This document shows positions 1 through 11,507 of a stretch of 64,000 nucleotides of DNA, piece by piece. This DNA is from Buxus sempervirens (Eukaryota > Streptophyta > Magnoliopsida > Buxales > Buxaceae): contig OX387187.1 in the NCBI GenBank assembly GCA_947561395.2, forward strand, positions 19,263,829 through 19,327,828, in the 5' to 3' direction. The notes beneath the pieces are model-generated. The model worked only from the letters and a program-made list of their open reading frames with translations. It was not told where the DNA came from and did not search any database. Position numbers and translations under genes: made by a program. Within the stretch, counting starts at the first letter, position 1, and the number at the start of each line of letters is the position of its first letter.

Positions 1-338
1 AGCCAGAACAGATCAATTGGTTCTGGTTATATAACACAAAGATATATGAAACTTGTAACTTAATTAATGGTTAAATCAACTATCAAAAAGTTGCACCTTT
101 TCCTCATGAATTTTAAACATTTTATGTCAGCTCCTAAACGAAATAATACAAAATTATCAGAACATGGGGATATCCCACCACAGAAAGAATATTCAAGTGC
201 AATTCAAAGGCAAGAACATGCAATGGCTACCAATTTATCTGGGAAAGAAAAATTCAAACAACCTACATTACACTACAAGAAAAACCCCAAAAAATTTCAG
301 GATTTTCCATCAAGAAGGAAAGAAAATAGAACCCTCAC

Positions 339-802
339 CTTCTGAAGATTCAACATTCTCTCATACAGTTCAAGAACCAGTTCGACATTGGCGTTCGAGT
401 TTCTGTTCTTTATGTTCTCGGCGACCGCGTCCTTGTTTTCGCGAATCCACTTGAAATCAATCGCAGCTCTCCATAGAGGTTTAACAACTGAAGCAGAACG
501 GCAGCCATTAGAACAGACTTAAAACTTCAAACGACAAGAAGGAGGAGCAAGAGAGAGAGAGAGTGAGAGAAACCCTTTTCGTCTGGGTTCGTGATGGGGG
601 TGGTTTGAAGAGCTGAAGCTGATAGCGCCCTAATGAGAAGGGGAGGAGGAGCAGGCCTTTGAGAAGCGCAATGTCGAGGAAATAGAGATATGACTAATGT
701 TTTAGACGCAGAGGGGTTGAAGATAGAGGGAGGAATAGACGGTAAAGCTGCCAGTTTTAGGGTTCGGAGGGTTGATCCTCCACAAGCACAGGAGAAGCTC
801 AT
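339..802 (-). CDS. OVA7: Organellar serine--tRNA ligase, first two coding exons (partial)
   Basis: This is the 5' end of the nuclear gene for the chloroplast/mitochondrial seryl-tRNA synthetase, which charges tRNA-Ser for organelle translation. Exon 1 (574-802) has 76 codons plus one base: a Ser/Pro/Arg/Ala-rich, acid-poor start typical of an organelle transit peptide, ending in TNPDEK. A GT donor follows at 573-572. Intron 1 is 488-573 and ends in a CTGCTTCAG acceptor. Exon 2 (339-487) restores the codon phase exactly and reads [19 protein letters not shown], then [19 protein letters not shown], then MLNLQK. That is the conserved start of the N-terminal tRNA-binding arm of plant organellar SerRS. 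An AAG/GTGAGG donor closes it in phase 0, matching the family continuation EVERLR. Bases 1-338 are intron 2, and the remaining exons, including the class II catalytic motifs, lie beyond the left edge. The start is the first ATG of the open exon 1. The symbol is that of the Arabidopsis orthologue. I see no damage. Confidence 0.88.
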
Positions 803-1223
803 GCCTGAGCTTCAAATATTCGTTGTTAATAGACAGCGAGGGAGGAGACAGGTATTGTGGAATTATCCAGCTACATCGGCTGGTTTATTTGTATGTGGAG
901 TCTATCTTCATTTCTCAGGTCAGGGATGAGCCTCCAATGGAGCGGGTCGAGGAATACTAATAGAAATAACTCCGTTAGGGTTCACCTAACCCGACTGGAC
1001 TCAAACTGATTGAAATTATTGTCAAAATTGGATTGGTCTTGGTGCAGAGGTGCAGTGGTTTTCATTTGGGTAAATTACGAAATAAGGATAACTTGTTGTC
1101 GGTATTTATAAAAACAGTGCATCGAAAACCTTATTTCCAAAAAAAGAGTTATTTTTTTCAAAAAAAAAAGTCATTTTACTGTAGCTAACTAGGATACGAT
1201 CACAATCTACTTGGGACACGAGC
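803..1223. other. Upstream region of the SerRS gene
   Basis: This stretch lies upstream of the minus-strand SerRS start. Forward open frames at 690-960 run opposite to exon 1 and look like its shadows. An AT-rich stretch around 888-900 (minus-strand ACAAATAAACC) might serve as a TATA-like element, but nothing decisive marks a promoter. No other gene is seen. Confidence 0.3.
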
Positions 1224-1392
1224 TGTAACACCCCAATCCCTACAGCAACGATATTGTTTGTTTTGGCCATCAAGCCTCACACTTTTGCTCTTGGGTTTTA
1301 TCTCAAAAGGCTTCGTTGCTTGAGAGAGTCTCAAACCTACATAAATAAACCTTCACCTTCTCCCTGAACAATGTGAGACTTAGGATCTTACA
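1224..1392 (+). mobile_element. Solo LTR of a TRIM-like small LTR element
   Basis: A 169-bp unit begins TGTAACACCCCAATCCC and ends GGATCTTACA, the usual TG...CA form. It contains the GTGAGACTTAGGATCTTACA-like ending common to plant TRIM LTRs. The flanks are CGAGC (1219-1223) and CAAGC (1393-1397), a 5-bp target duplication with one difference that fits loss of a methylated CpG. It is a fossil with no coding content. Confidence 0.6.
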
Positions 1393-2939
1393 CAAGCACA
1401 TAGTATGTAGGATACGAGTTTCCTTATGTGAGATATGGCGCATCTCATGTGGGATTCGAGAGCATCTTACATAAGATACAAACTAACCTACGGCCATGCA
1501 GAGATAATTGCATGTAAATGAGTATGTGGTATGTAGGCTCCTTACAATTAATATGTTCAAGTTAATATGTATATAAAATAGAAGGGCAAAAGAAGGCCCG
1601 TGCAGAGATATACATTAGTAGTATGTAGGCTCCTTACAGGTAATATGTTAAAGTTAACAAAAATCTATAGAAGTTAGTGATCCATGAAAAAAAGAAATAA
1701 AAAAAATTATACACATGTATATACAATAGAAGGACAAAAGATGAGCAAAATGTTAGAGCAAGAAATTGTTGAAGCTCCATAAGCTCCTGAGTTTTCTCCT
1801 ATTCTTGTGAAGAACTTGTAAGAGAACTGGAAGGTCATTGTTGTATGTAAAGGAATCGTAAACATGGGCGCACAACTACACACAATAAGGGAAGAATATT
1901 TCAATAGTCGTAGCACAGTAAACATTATAGAAAGTTTTCAATAACAACTATGTGAAGATAACCTATTTTGGAAAGCAAGTAGAAGACAAAAGTATTTTCG
2001 GTACACTTTGAAATTTGAAGACATTGGGAGTCCATAGCTGCAATAGCCACCTGCTCGTAAAGAGTCTATTATGAAGAGGGAAGTAGATACACGTTTTGTC
2101 ATGTCTGTTACTGAAACAAATATATTGTTCCTATGTCGGGCGCAACCCCCAATATACAATCAATAATGTTTTAATGCTAAGGCATGGCGTCCAAGGCCGC
2201 AAGAGTATGTGATATGCATTGAGCCATAAATTCATAACATGTAAGATATAAGAAATAAATAGTGAAAATTGAAAGTTATGAAAAAAAAAATCCAATATTT
2301 GCCCCAAGAAAAATTTAGAAGTGCATATTCATTAACATATGCAAAAATCAGTTTAAAGACCACGTAAGTTTAAAGACCAAAAACATTCAAATAAATCAAA
2401 ATTTTGCCCCAAAAAAGCAATGCAACTAATATTAATCTTCCCTTAAAATCATGATGCTTACATGGCTGTTAGGTAAGGCATGATGCTTACAAATTGATGG
2501 TACTTACTTATTTGAGAGATTTATCGATTTTAACCAGCACTATTAGTTTCCCTAGTAGGCCTTTTGATTGATATATTCCATCACATCTAAAATTCAGGTG
2601 CAGATCCATCACTGTATGGGGATGCTGATAGTGATGGCCTTGTGAGGTAATCAACTCAAATGTATTGCAAGTTAGGGTCTTACAGATAAAATAATTGTAT
2701 TAATCCAACTGTATATGGTTAAACAATACTAATTAACTTAAATAAGATTATGATGTTAAGAGAAACTTCATGGACACTTCTGAGTGTAATGCCACTATTT
2801 GGATATTCAAACACCATCCTATATATGTATAATGTATTGTAAGATTCTAATTAAGACCACTTAATTAAGATATATAGTAAGTTGTAATGGATGAAATAGG
2901 CAAGATTAAACACCATCACATTTAATAAAGAAGACAGTG
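1393..2939. other. AT-rich intergenic DNA without a recognisable gene
   Basis: I see no gene here. At 1520-1740 a phrase around ATGTAGGCTCCTTACA and another around AATAGAAGGRCAAAAGA are each repeated at about 100-130 bp spacing, a decayed local duplication. Short open frames on either strand look like chance. Confidence 0.4.
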
Positions 2940-3309
2940 TGATGTAGGACGAGTGGGACTTAAAGTCTAGATTAGTTAGTTATTTAGTAAAAGTAGAATT
3001 CTTATTTTCTTGCATTAGGTATTTGAGTTATATTAGGAGTCTTTAAGAGCTTTAGAGTTAGATTTTAACTTTAAGTTGTTTACTATGAGCAGGAGTCTTA
3101 ATTTTAATAGGTTTCTATCTTATTTTGGGGTCTTCTAAGGTCTATAAATAAGGGGTAAAGGTTGTACACGAATTTTAGAGATTAATTTTTAAAAGAACTA
3201 TAAAGTTTCTCTCTCATATTCCTTGTGGATTCAAGGTTATTTGTTGGTGGATTCCAATTTTTTAGGATTAATGAATATTAATCCTTGTTTCATAACTTTA
3301 ACTGTGTCA
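2940..3309 (+). mobile_element. Solo LTR, 370 bp, family unassigned
   Basis: The unit begins TGATGTAGGACGAGTGGG and ends AACTGTGTCA. Perfect 5-bp target duplications CAGTG flank it at 2935-2939 and 3310-3314. A TATA-like TCTATAAATAAGG lies near 3140, followed by a CTCTCTCATATTCC stretch, the order expected of an LTR promoter read on the plus strand. Copia or TRIM origin is possible. The internal region has been lost, as in solo LTRs made by recombination. Confidence 0.65.
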
Positions 3310-4269
3310 CAGTGTAAGAGACAAACTGTTTTACAGAAACTGGGGTTAATTAATTTACACATTTTAAACAATGTTTATCAGTGCTTTGGGCACTCATTTC
3401 AAGCAAAAGAATATTTTTCAACAGGTGAAAAAAATTTCATTTCTTGATTCCTATTCAATTCTTGGATCTAATAATTAAATTCAGTGAAAATGTACATGGA
3501 ATCTTGCCCCAAAAAACAATGTAAGTTTAAAGACTAAAAACATTGAAATAAAGTTTCCAAATTGCTAGAGTACGCATGTTTAGGATTCCTTTAGCATATG
3601 TGTAAAAAAAAAAAAAAGAAAAGAAAATGTTTGGTAGAACTTGTCGTTATGCTAATAAAGCTTGGAGGACAATGAAAGAAAAAGAGTGATAGAAGAATAA
3701 AAATAAGTAATTATACCTGTTGTCAATTTTCTTGTTCAAGGATGGATTCTTGTGGTCTTTGTGTTATAGTTTGCTATAGCTTGCATTGGAAATCAAACAT
3801 ATAGGTTAGTTTGTTGAAGTGTGATTGGAAATGAAACATATAGATTGTTAACTTGAAGGTTAGTTAGTATTTATTTTAGAAAAATTGATAAGAAAATGAG
3901 TGTTGGTTGAATTTAAGTAAGTTTTACCATTTGGTGTTGTTCATAGCTTTCCATGACCCTCAAAAGTTGAAAAGATTCATACAACCAATTTGGTTGTAGA
4001 ATACCACATGCTACAAAGGAGAATTGTGAACTAGATGAAGTAGGAAGCACATAGAGTGTGATAATAAAGATGTATGGCTTCCATAATGTTGTTCTGATTT
4101 ACTCCTCCAATAAGTAGAATCCGTTGTCCTATATAAGTTTTACATTTAGTATAACATGAATATGGCTATAATAATTGGAATAATGTATTGAAATTTTGGA
4201 GCTAACCTTTGTTGATAATTCTTTGAGGTGTTGTGCAGGACATCTTAGGACAAATTCTGCCTCTTTCTC
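3310..4269. other. Intergenic DNA, no gene seen
   Basis: AT-rich sequence with a short imperfect direct duplication around GGAAATSAAACATATAG at 3785-3850. No open frame, RNA gene or clear repeat boundary can be supported. Confidence 0.35.
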
Positions 4270-4888
4270 AAAGAGTCTGAAAGTTGCGTCTGTTCGCACC
4301 TGACTTCGGTTGCCGCACTGGATAAAAATGGGAAATTGGAGTCGCCACCGCCTGATGGGGTGCAGGCGGACACCTGGGTGCCTAGATTTTCTATTAGACT
4401 GGTCTGCGGCTTAGAGATTCTTAGTAAGTTCTCGATTACGGTCCGGGGAAGTCCGTAGACACCCCAGTCCGCCCCATCACATGACAGGTCCCATAGGCTT
4501 CCCTAGTTTAAGTCAACTTTGGTCTCTCACTCACCCGTTTCCTATTCCAGCATGCACACTTGTTTAAGTCTGGCGGGACCGCCAAAGTGGTGTGGGTCCC
4601 TTTACTTGATTTTATCTTCTTAGCTTTAAAGTGAGGTGAGTCTGATTGGGTGGGCCCCGTTGGAAGGCCCACGGTACCCCTTGGTGGGCCAAGTGTGGCC
4701 CACATGTTCCTTGGTGGGCCAAGTGTGGCCCTTTGGACTTTGGTTCAATTTTACTTGATTTTATTTTGAAGTTCAAATGGGGTTATTAAGTTATTTCCAT
4801 GCAAGGTGGGTTGGATTACTTTGCGGGCCCCAGGGTGGGCCCCACAGTTGCAGCCAAGTGATTCATTGGGTTTATCTTGATTGGTTTC
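4270..4888 (-). repeat. Decayed LTR-like segment related in inverse to 39600-40030
   Basis: The block contains GGAGTCGCCACCGCCTGATG, GTGCAGGCGGACACCTGG and GGGAAGTCCGTAGACACCCC. It then carries GGTGGGCCCCGTTGGAAGGC. The same phrases in the same order occur on the opposite strand at 40030-39600. The GTGGCGACTC phrase on the minus strand resembles the 3' part of the Tat-type LTRs elsewhere in the window, so I read this as the tail of an older reversed LTR. Confidence 0.45.
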
Positions 4889-5243
4889 TGTGAGACATGG
4901 GAAAAAATCACCTGAAGATGATCATCCCTCCGTCAACACGCGGGGCTCGACGTAAAGAGTGGGAGTTGCCACCATCCAATTGTTTAGGGTGTGAATGGAC
5001 ACCAAAAGAGTTAAAAACAAGCAAAAAGAGATAAAAAGTGCTAAAAGACAAATTCTAGAGTAAAAATAACCCTACTTGAAAATCAAATACAGAGATGGGT
5101 AAGGGGATTAGATTATGAACGGGGGAAGGTGTTAGGCACCTCCATTCACCCACACAAGGTGGTTGCCAAATTTTTATTCATGCTAAAAAAGAAAATAGAA
5201 AGCTTGCTAAAAATCATTAAAAACATTGGAAAAGAATCAAGCC

Positions 5244-6280
5244 TGAAAGAGTAGATGACTACTCTATAGGTCCACGATCTATAACAATTCAGAATTGAAC
5301 AATGCGGAAACAATACACAGAGAATTATACGAGGAAACCTGGATCCAGATCCAGGAAAAACCTCGAGTCTATATGAGGCGACTAACCCTTCGAAATCCAC
5401 TATTGAATGAAAAGACAATTACAAAGGAGTACATACTTAACCTTTACAATTTGACTCACTCAACAGTAATCCACAGTTCGAATCCACGAACTGCAACACA
5501 GCTTGAATCCACAAGCTGCAGAACACGATCAATCCAGATCGCAAACAATCACTCACCAGTGATCCACAGTTCGAATCCACGAACTGCAACACAGCTTGAA
5601 TCCACAAGCTGCAAAACACGATCAATCCAGATCGCAGCAATCACCTCAGAATCCACTGAGACGATCCAATGCAGTAGGAATCCACCTATGCATCAATCAA
5701 GGCCGATCACCAGTCCAGGCGATCACACGATCAGATGAAGTTCCGAATTGAAGAAGAATCCTCTATCTTCAATTCCAGGTGATCTATCTCAGATCTCCCC
5801 CTCACTCAATCGCCGACTCTCTAAAGAAGATTTGATCGAATCTCAAACACCTCAAGATTCGAAATCAAAAATGATCCAAAGAAAAAAGTCTCAATTAAAA
5901 ATTACAACACGTCTATTTAAAGAATAAAACTCAGATCGCGTAGAGCGCTGGTGGCGTCGTGAAGCGATCGGTGTAGACAGCTGGAAGCGAACTCAAGTCC
6001 CGCTCAGAACAAGTTGAATCAGTTCAAAGCGCGCTGCCAGCGAGCTGCTAGCGGGAGAGTACGCGGCATGTGCACGAACCTTTCTTTCAAAACACTAATT
6101 CACTTATGCGCTGCCAGCGGGGGTGGCAGCGGCGTGGTAGCTGTGTGGTAGCATCGACTTCTTCTTCTTTACTAAATTCACTGAATTTTCATTGTTTAAT
6201 CTGCACATCTTGAAGGTTTATTAGAAGACATAATTTGTCAAACATTTGCCATAACAGGAGTGTGAGTTTTCACACTTACA
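5244..6280 (-). mobile_element. Solo LTR nested in the reversed Tat-type LTR
   Basis: A 1,037-bp TG...CA unit is flanked by perfect duplications AAGCC (5239-5243 and 6281-6285). The surrounding LTR homology stops and restarts at these points. A minus-strand TTTAAATAG near 5910 suggests reverse orientation. Inside, a roughly 92-bp unit containing CAGTTCGAATCCACGAACTG is tandemly duplicated at about 5465-5635, and this creates spurious open frames. The family cannot be told from the LTR alone. Confidence 0.7.
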
Positions 6281-7381
6281 AAGCCAATGTGTGATATTTT
6301 CACATGAGGAATCCAAATGGATTATAGATCCTCTTTTATGTCAATATCACTTCTGGAATATCACAAAAAGATGGAAATCAAAATAAAGGTTGCATAAAAC
6401 CAAATGGTAGGCATAAACTAGACAGCCTCACCTTTCTCATGGTTCTGAAATCACTCGAAAATTCATTCGGATGATGAAGTTATGAGTGTCCGAAGTTAGG
6501 GTACAGTTGCTGTCAAGAAAACCCTATTTCGAGTAAAACCAATACAAAAATGTGACAAAGTGTGTGCAATTCGTGCAAGAAGAACACAAAACCTTTAAAA
6601 ATCATTTTTAGACATTCCAGAATTGATTGAGGCCATTTACTAGAGATTTATCACAATGAATGTAATAAATCCCCAAATACGAGCCTATCTCGCCAAAATA
6701 GTGCAATATGTGTGCAAGGGTGAAAATCCATACAATATCAATACAACAATATAGCATGCATATAGATTCAACAAAATAAGGTTCTAGAACAGCCTAGGGT
6801 TCCGTTCCATTATCGTTTCCCTTTGTTCTCTCTCCCCGTTAAACACGGTTCTTCAAGATAATCAAGGGTACTTTGAATATAGAACGGTTTTCAAACATTC
6901 AAAAGGCTTATGCAAGTTAGGGTTCTAGTACTAGGGTCAATCTCCAGTCTCGTTTCTCCTAGATCCCGCCTCCACGTTTTACGGCTAGGGGGAGTCTCGA
7001 GATACTTTGAGCCGGGGAAGGATTTTCACACACAAACAAGGCTTTATTCTACAGAAAGGTAGAAGAAGAGATCTAGATCTAGGAAAATAAATACAGAAAA
7101 ATAAATGAGGGTTGAGGCTTACCTGGGGTTTGGAAGCAATCCGGCAGCGGTTCCCTTCTTCACTCGGAGCTCTTGGATCTCTAACTTCTTGGCCATTTGC
7201 TTGAGGAGGAGCCTCCTATTTATAGGCAAATGCTAGGGTTGTTGGTAGACACAACTTAATGTTTAGAACCCCCCAACCTTAACCCTAAGGCTGTTTCCGA
7301 GATTTCCCCTCATTTAATGAGGGACATGATGGTAAAAAGTGATTTCTCTCAGAAAACCCTAATTTTGAGCAAAACTAATGT

Positions 7382-7522
7382 ATCCGGCATCTCAGGCCGG
7401 ATACACTAGGGATTTAATGTATCCGGTATATGATACCGGATACACTAAAGGCTCCTTGTATCCGGCACTTGAGACCGGATACGAAGGAAAGCACTTGTAT
7501 TCGGCCTGAGTTGCCGGATACA
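7382..7522 (-). repeat. CCGG palindrome array in the reversed LTR
   Basis: Four imperfect palindromes, each about 22-26 bp with a GTATCCGG arm and a CCGGATAC arm around a short variable centre, are spaced by about 10-20 bp. They sit between the LTR 5' end and its TATA box, as in the other Tat-type LTRs here. Confidence 0.7.
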
Positions 7523-7612
7523 GGTAAAATTTCATTTTCTCCAAATTTTGTGCTGGCTTTCAAAGAGATGATGATTTTTGATGATTGTTTGTGCAATTTG
7601 GGGGTGTCTACA

Positions 7613-9321
7613 GATACTTCCAGTTGGAACACTTCCTAGACACCTAACTCTCACTTATACATAGGTTGGATTTGAATAACAACAATTGGTAGTTTGATCT
7701 GGGCTAAAAATCACATTTTTGGAAAATCTGGATAGAGCGCTCGAGCCTGCTACAAGCGGCTGGAAATTAGCTCTCGAGTTCTCTGTTTCAGGCAGGTCGC
7801 TCAATCGGTCACTCAAGCTATCAGCGAGCGCCCATGCCTTAAACTATTTCCTAAAAGGGCACCTGATACTGCGCTCAAGCGGTGGTTCAGGCAACTAGGC
7901 TTCTCGACAGTTCGCGAAATCCGAACTTTTGGGGATTTGTGGTTTTTCTCAAATCTCACTTATTTTTTGTGTTTTTGGGCTCTAAATTGCCCCTAGCATG
8001 TGAAAAAAACTATTTCCTACAAAACCCCAAAAGAAATCACTCCTATTTGTACAAATAAACAATTTCATCTCTCAAACCCTAACTTTCACATCTACATACA
8101 AAAATGACCGAAAATTGAAATATGGGTTGGGGTGGTGTTGCTTACCTCTTGCAATCACTTAAGCAAACCTTCTAGCTTCCTAATCAACCCACGAACAGCA
8201 CTTGATTTGCTCCAAGCTTCAGTTCCTCCAAGCTTGCCTCACAAATCCTCCAAGAAAACCCAACGAAAATGGCTTTCTTTGTGTTCTTTTTCAAGTGGAC
8301 TTTAATAATAAAGGGGAAGGGAATGTGAAGGAAATAAAATGAGAAGAGAAAGATATGAAGCATGGAGATGAGAGTAGGAGAAGAGAAGGAAGATGAAGAA
8401 AAGGGTTTTTGCTCACAAAAGGGGGCATACGAATGGGGCATATGAATGGGGCTTTTCCACACTTTAAGCAACTTCACAAGACACCAAATATTACCAGTTT
8501 GCCACTCTCCCTCCTATTACACACAAATCCAACACTTTCGAGCCTGAGAGTCTTTGGAATTTCTCAGGCTCTCAGCTTGAGAGCCATTTTCCATCACTAA
8601 AATAATTGCTCAAAACTTTGGAATTTCTCAGATAAGAGAAGGCTCACCTTTATACCTCACTGATGAGCCTGGACTTAGCCACTTAACTGGCTTCAAGCTT
8701 AGGCTTCTCCAACTTCACCTACACAACACCTTCACTGATTAGGGTGTGTTAGTGGTATGGAAATTCAAGGTTTCACATGCGTGGTTTGGCCATTGACTCA
8801 AGTGACTAGGCTTTTCGAGCCTCCGGTCCTCTTCTTTCTTTAGGGAGGAGAGTGGCCTCACTGATGGAATCTAGGGTGGAGTGTCCCTAGTCTACCTGAG
8901 AGTCTTGATATTCCATATCAAGCACAAAGGAAGAGGCCCCAAGCCTTCCTTCCTTTCATTATTGGGTTTAATCACCTAGTAAGCTAGGTAAAGTGGTGCT
9001 TAAAATCAATTCGGAAGCCTTCGTGGGTCGGTCGAATGACCCCCACCTGATATCAAACCCACATGGGGTAGGGGACCCCTCCTCCCTCCTAAAAATTGAA
9101 GTTTCTGTTATTTCAAGTGTTGCCCGTACACACAAGGCGGTTTGCCTTGATTCGTATGATATATAGATTAGGCTAATCCGTATGTGTTATACGGACAAAT
9201 CATAGAATTGCAGAATTTGACTTCTTTTGGGAATAAATTAGATTAAAACCAATCTTAAACAACTTACCGTAAACCAACATGACCTTTAGGTAATTAGAGA
9301 CCTCTCCTTGGGAATTGGACC
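7613..9321. other. Repeat-derived DNA without a gene
   Basis: The part 7640-8160 contains AGCGCTCGAGC and related GCTC/GAGC words. It resembles the cluster at 10700-10880 in the chromovirus-like LTR, so a decayed relative is likely. At 8400-8460 the phrase GAATGGGGCATATGAATGGG is a short tandem duplication. The rest (8500-9321) holds no open frame I would call a gene. The right edge is the insertion site of the next element. Confidence 0.35.
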
Positions 9322-11507
9322 TGTAATGGCCCGAATCCAGGTTTATTTACACACATAAACCCAAATTTGGTTCGTTAGGGAAAATGGCTCAAAACAACTA
9401 TTCCAGACTTAAACAAATTCATTTATTATATCAGAGTGCGGAAATAAAAACATCTTTCAGAAAGCACGGAATTAAACTACCGAAATCATCCTTTTATATT
9501 TCATCTATGAAGTCTGGAAAGTGTTCAACTAAATAACTTAAATAACATCCACTAAGGTGTGGATTAAAGATACCAATCATCTTTTAAATAACATCAAACT
9601 CCTTAATCAAAATACTAAAAATAATCCCTAAGAGAAATAAATCTAAATGTCTCTCCATGTCCTTCTGGACTAACACAAGAATGAAGTAGCCTTCTTCCTG
9701 GTAATCACAGTAATTTCCCGAAGTCTTTATCCCAGCAACATCCTCTCCAGGAATATCTGAAAACAAAACCGATAAAACAATAATGTGAAAAACATCTTAG
9801 TAAGCAGTCATGTAAATAGTTGACCGCAATAAAATATGCATCGTATAATCCGAATAATCACAATAAGATATCAAGACAACAATGAAATACAATTTGTCCA
9901 CCTCATGGGACTCATGAAATAGTATACTAGAAAAAGAGAGTAGACATGTGCCAATATGCTACCTAACCGATTTACGATGGACCAGCCGCCCTGCAGTCTG
10001 GCTATTCAACACTAACAGAAGAACCCAAGCATGAGTTAGCATGTACGGCCCAACCAATCCAGAAGTGGGTAACGTAGCGACCGACCAATCCAAGAGCGGT
10101 ACCATCCTCGAGGTGATGGAATGCTCAAACACAGAATTCAAACCCCTCTAATACACATTTCACTTACTAGCTATTCTATGGATCCATATAACTGTTAAGC
10201 CCACTCAACAGTGAGAAAAACCAACCAAGGTAATAGACATACTTCTTAATAACACCCACCAAATACAGAACCATATCTGTCTCACCAAATCCGCCAATGC
10301 GGGAAACAATAGTTCAGGCACCAGTTGTCACACCAGTGACCCAAAACCAAAACATAATGCACCAAGTCATATGTCCAAAACTCTAGGTTTCAACGGGCCA
10401 ATATGTTTCAAATGTGTATCGACTCTATCGATGCACAAAATACTTTTATATCACCAAAATACAGGTGTATGAACTCACAAAACCAACCTTGGTTAAAAGT
10501 AAAATCTTTTCGAATAATAGAATCAAGTAAAAGTGCCTCTTTAGAAACATCTACTCAAAATCTTTATAAAATTGAATTTTAAATATCCGCCAGTGCAAAT
10601 ACTTCTCAAATACCCTAATCTTGATGGTACATAGGTTAAAATTGGATAGAAACACTTCCGTAGTGAAAACTAGGTTTAAAAGACAAGTTTTCCAAAATCT
10701 GACAGACTGGTCGCTCGAGCAGCCAAGGGCGCTCGATTGGCCTTACAGAATAGGTTAATTCAGGGTAGGTCACTCGAGCGACTGTTCTAGCGACAGTTCA
10801 ATCTGGGTAAAATTACTCTCGGGTTTTGAGTATATACATAGGGCGCTCGAGCGACTGCTCAGGCGGTCCGATACGTGAAAAATCCGTAACTTTACGAAAT
10901 TCCATAAAAATTCCACAACTCAATAATCAATGCATCAAAACCATTCTAAATCATTCTAAAATACTTTATAAACATGCTAGAACAATTTCCAACAATTAAA
11001 ACATCATAAATAACAAAATCAATGCATCAAAATACCGAATAACCATGAATATCGTATAAACACAAATTCAGATTTTATGCAATCGTCAAGGGACTACTTA
11101 CCTGATTTTAGGAACTTAAATCTTCTCTAAGAACCATGAAATATCACCCCCAAAGTTTGCCAAATGATCCCAATAGAACCTCAATCATGTCTGGGTTAAA
11201 AATCACATTGTTAAGACTCTTTAACATGTGGAAATCTCAAGAACAGAACTTATGTCTATATGGCTCTTACCTGAGTTCTCTATGCACGAAAATACTCCTC
11301 CTTCTTCTCTAAGACGGCTCCAACAGTTGTTTAGGGTTTAGTTTTAGTCACAAGGCAACTAGGAGAAGGATAAAGGAAACAAGGATGAAACAAAACGGCT
11401 GCTTCTAAATTGGTGTTTTGTTCTCAACGTGAAACACTCCTTGCATGGTTAAGTTTAGTTTATTATTTATTCCCTATTACCATAATACCCTCCTTCATTA
11501 AGCCTAC

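Larger units (their letters stand above)
4889..7612 (-). mobile_element. Reversed Tat-type LTR, interrupted by another solo LTR
   Basis: Read on the minus strand, it starts at 7612 with TGTAGACACCCCC and ends at 4889 with CCCATGTCTCACA, the same termini as the LTRs at 15771-18043 and 53132-55394. TATTTATA (7217-7224) is its reversed TATA box, and the CCGG palindrome array lies upstream of it at 7382-7522. Without the nested LTR at 5244-6280 it is about 1.68 kb, shorter than its 2.27 kb relatives. The flanks GTTTC and GATAC do not form a convincing target duplication, so it may not be a simple solo LTR. Confidence 0.75.

Noticed and set aside
690-960. Plus-strand frames over the SerRS first exon
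   Set aside because: They run opposite to the transit-peptide exon, whose splice sites and continuation are convincing.
5295-5738. 147-codon frame in the nested solo LTR
   Set aside because: Produced by the tandem 92-bp repeat. No homology recognised.
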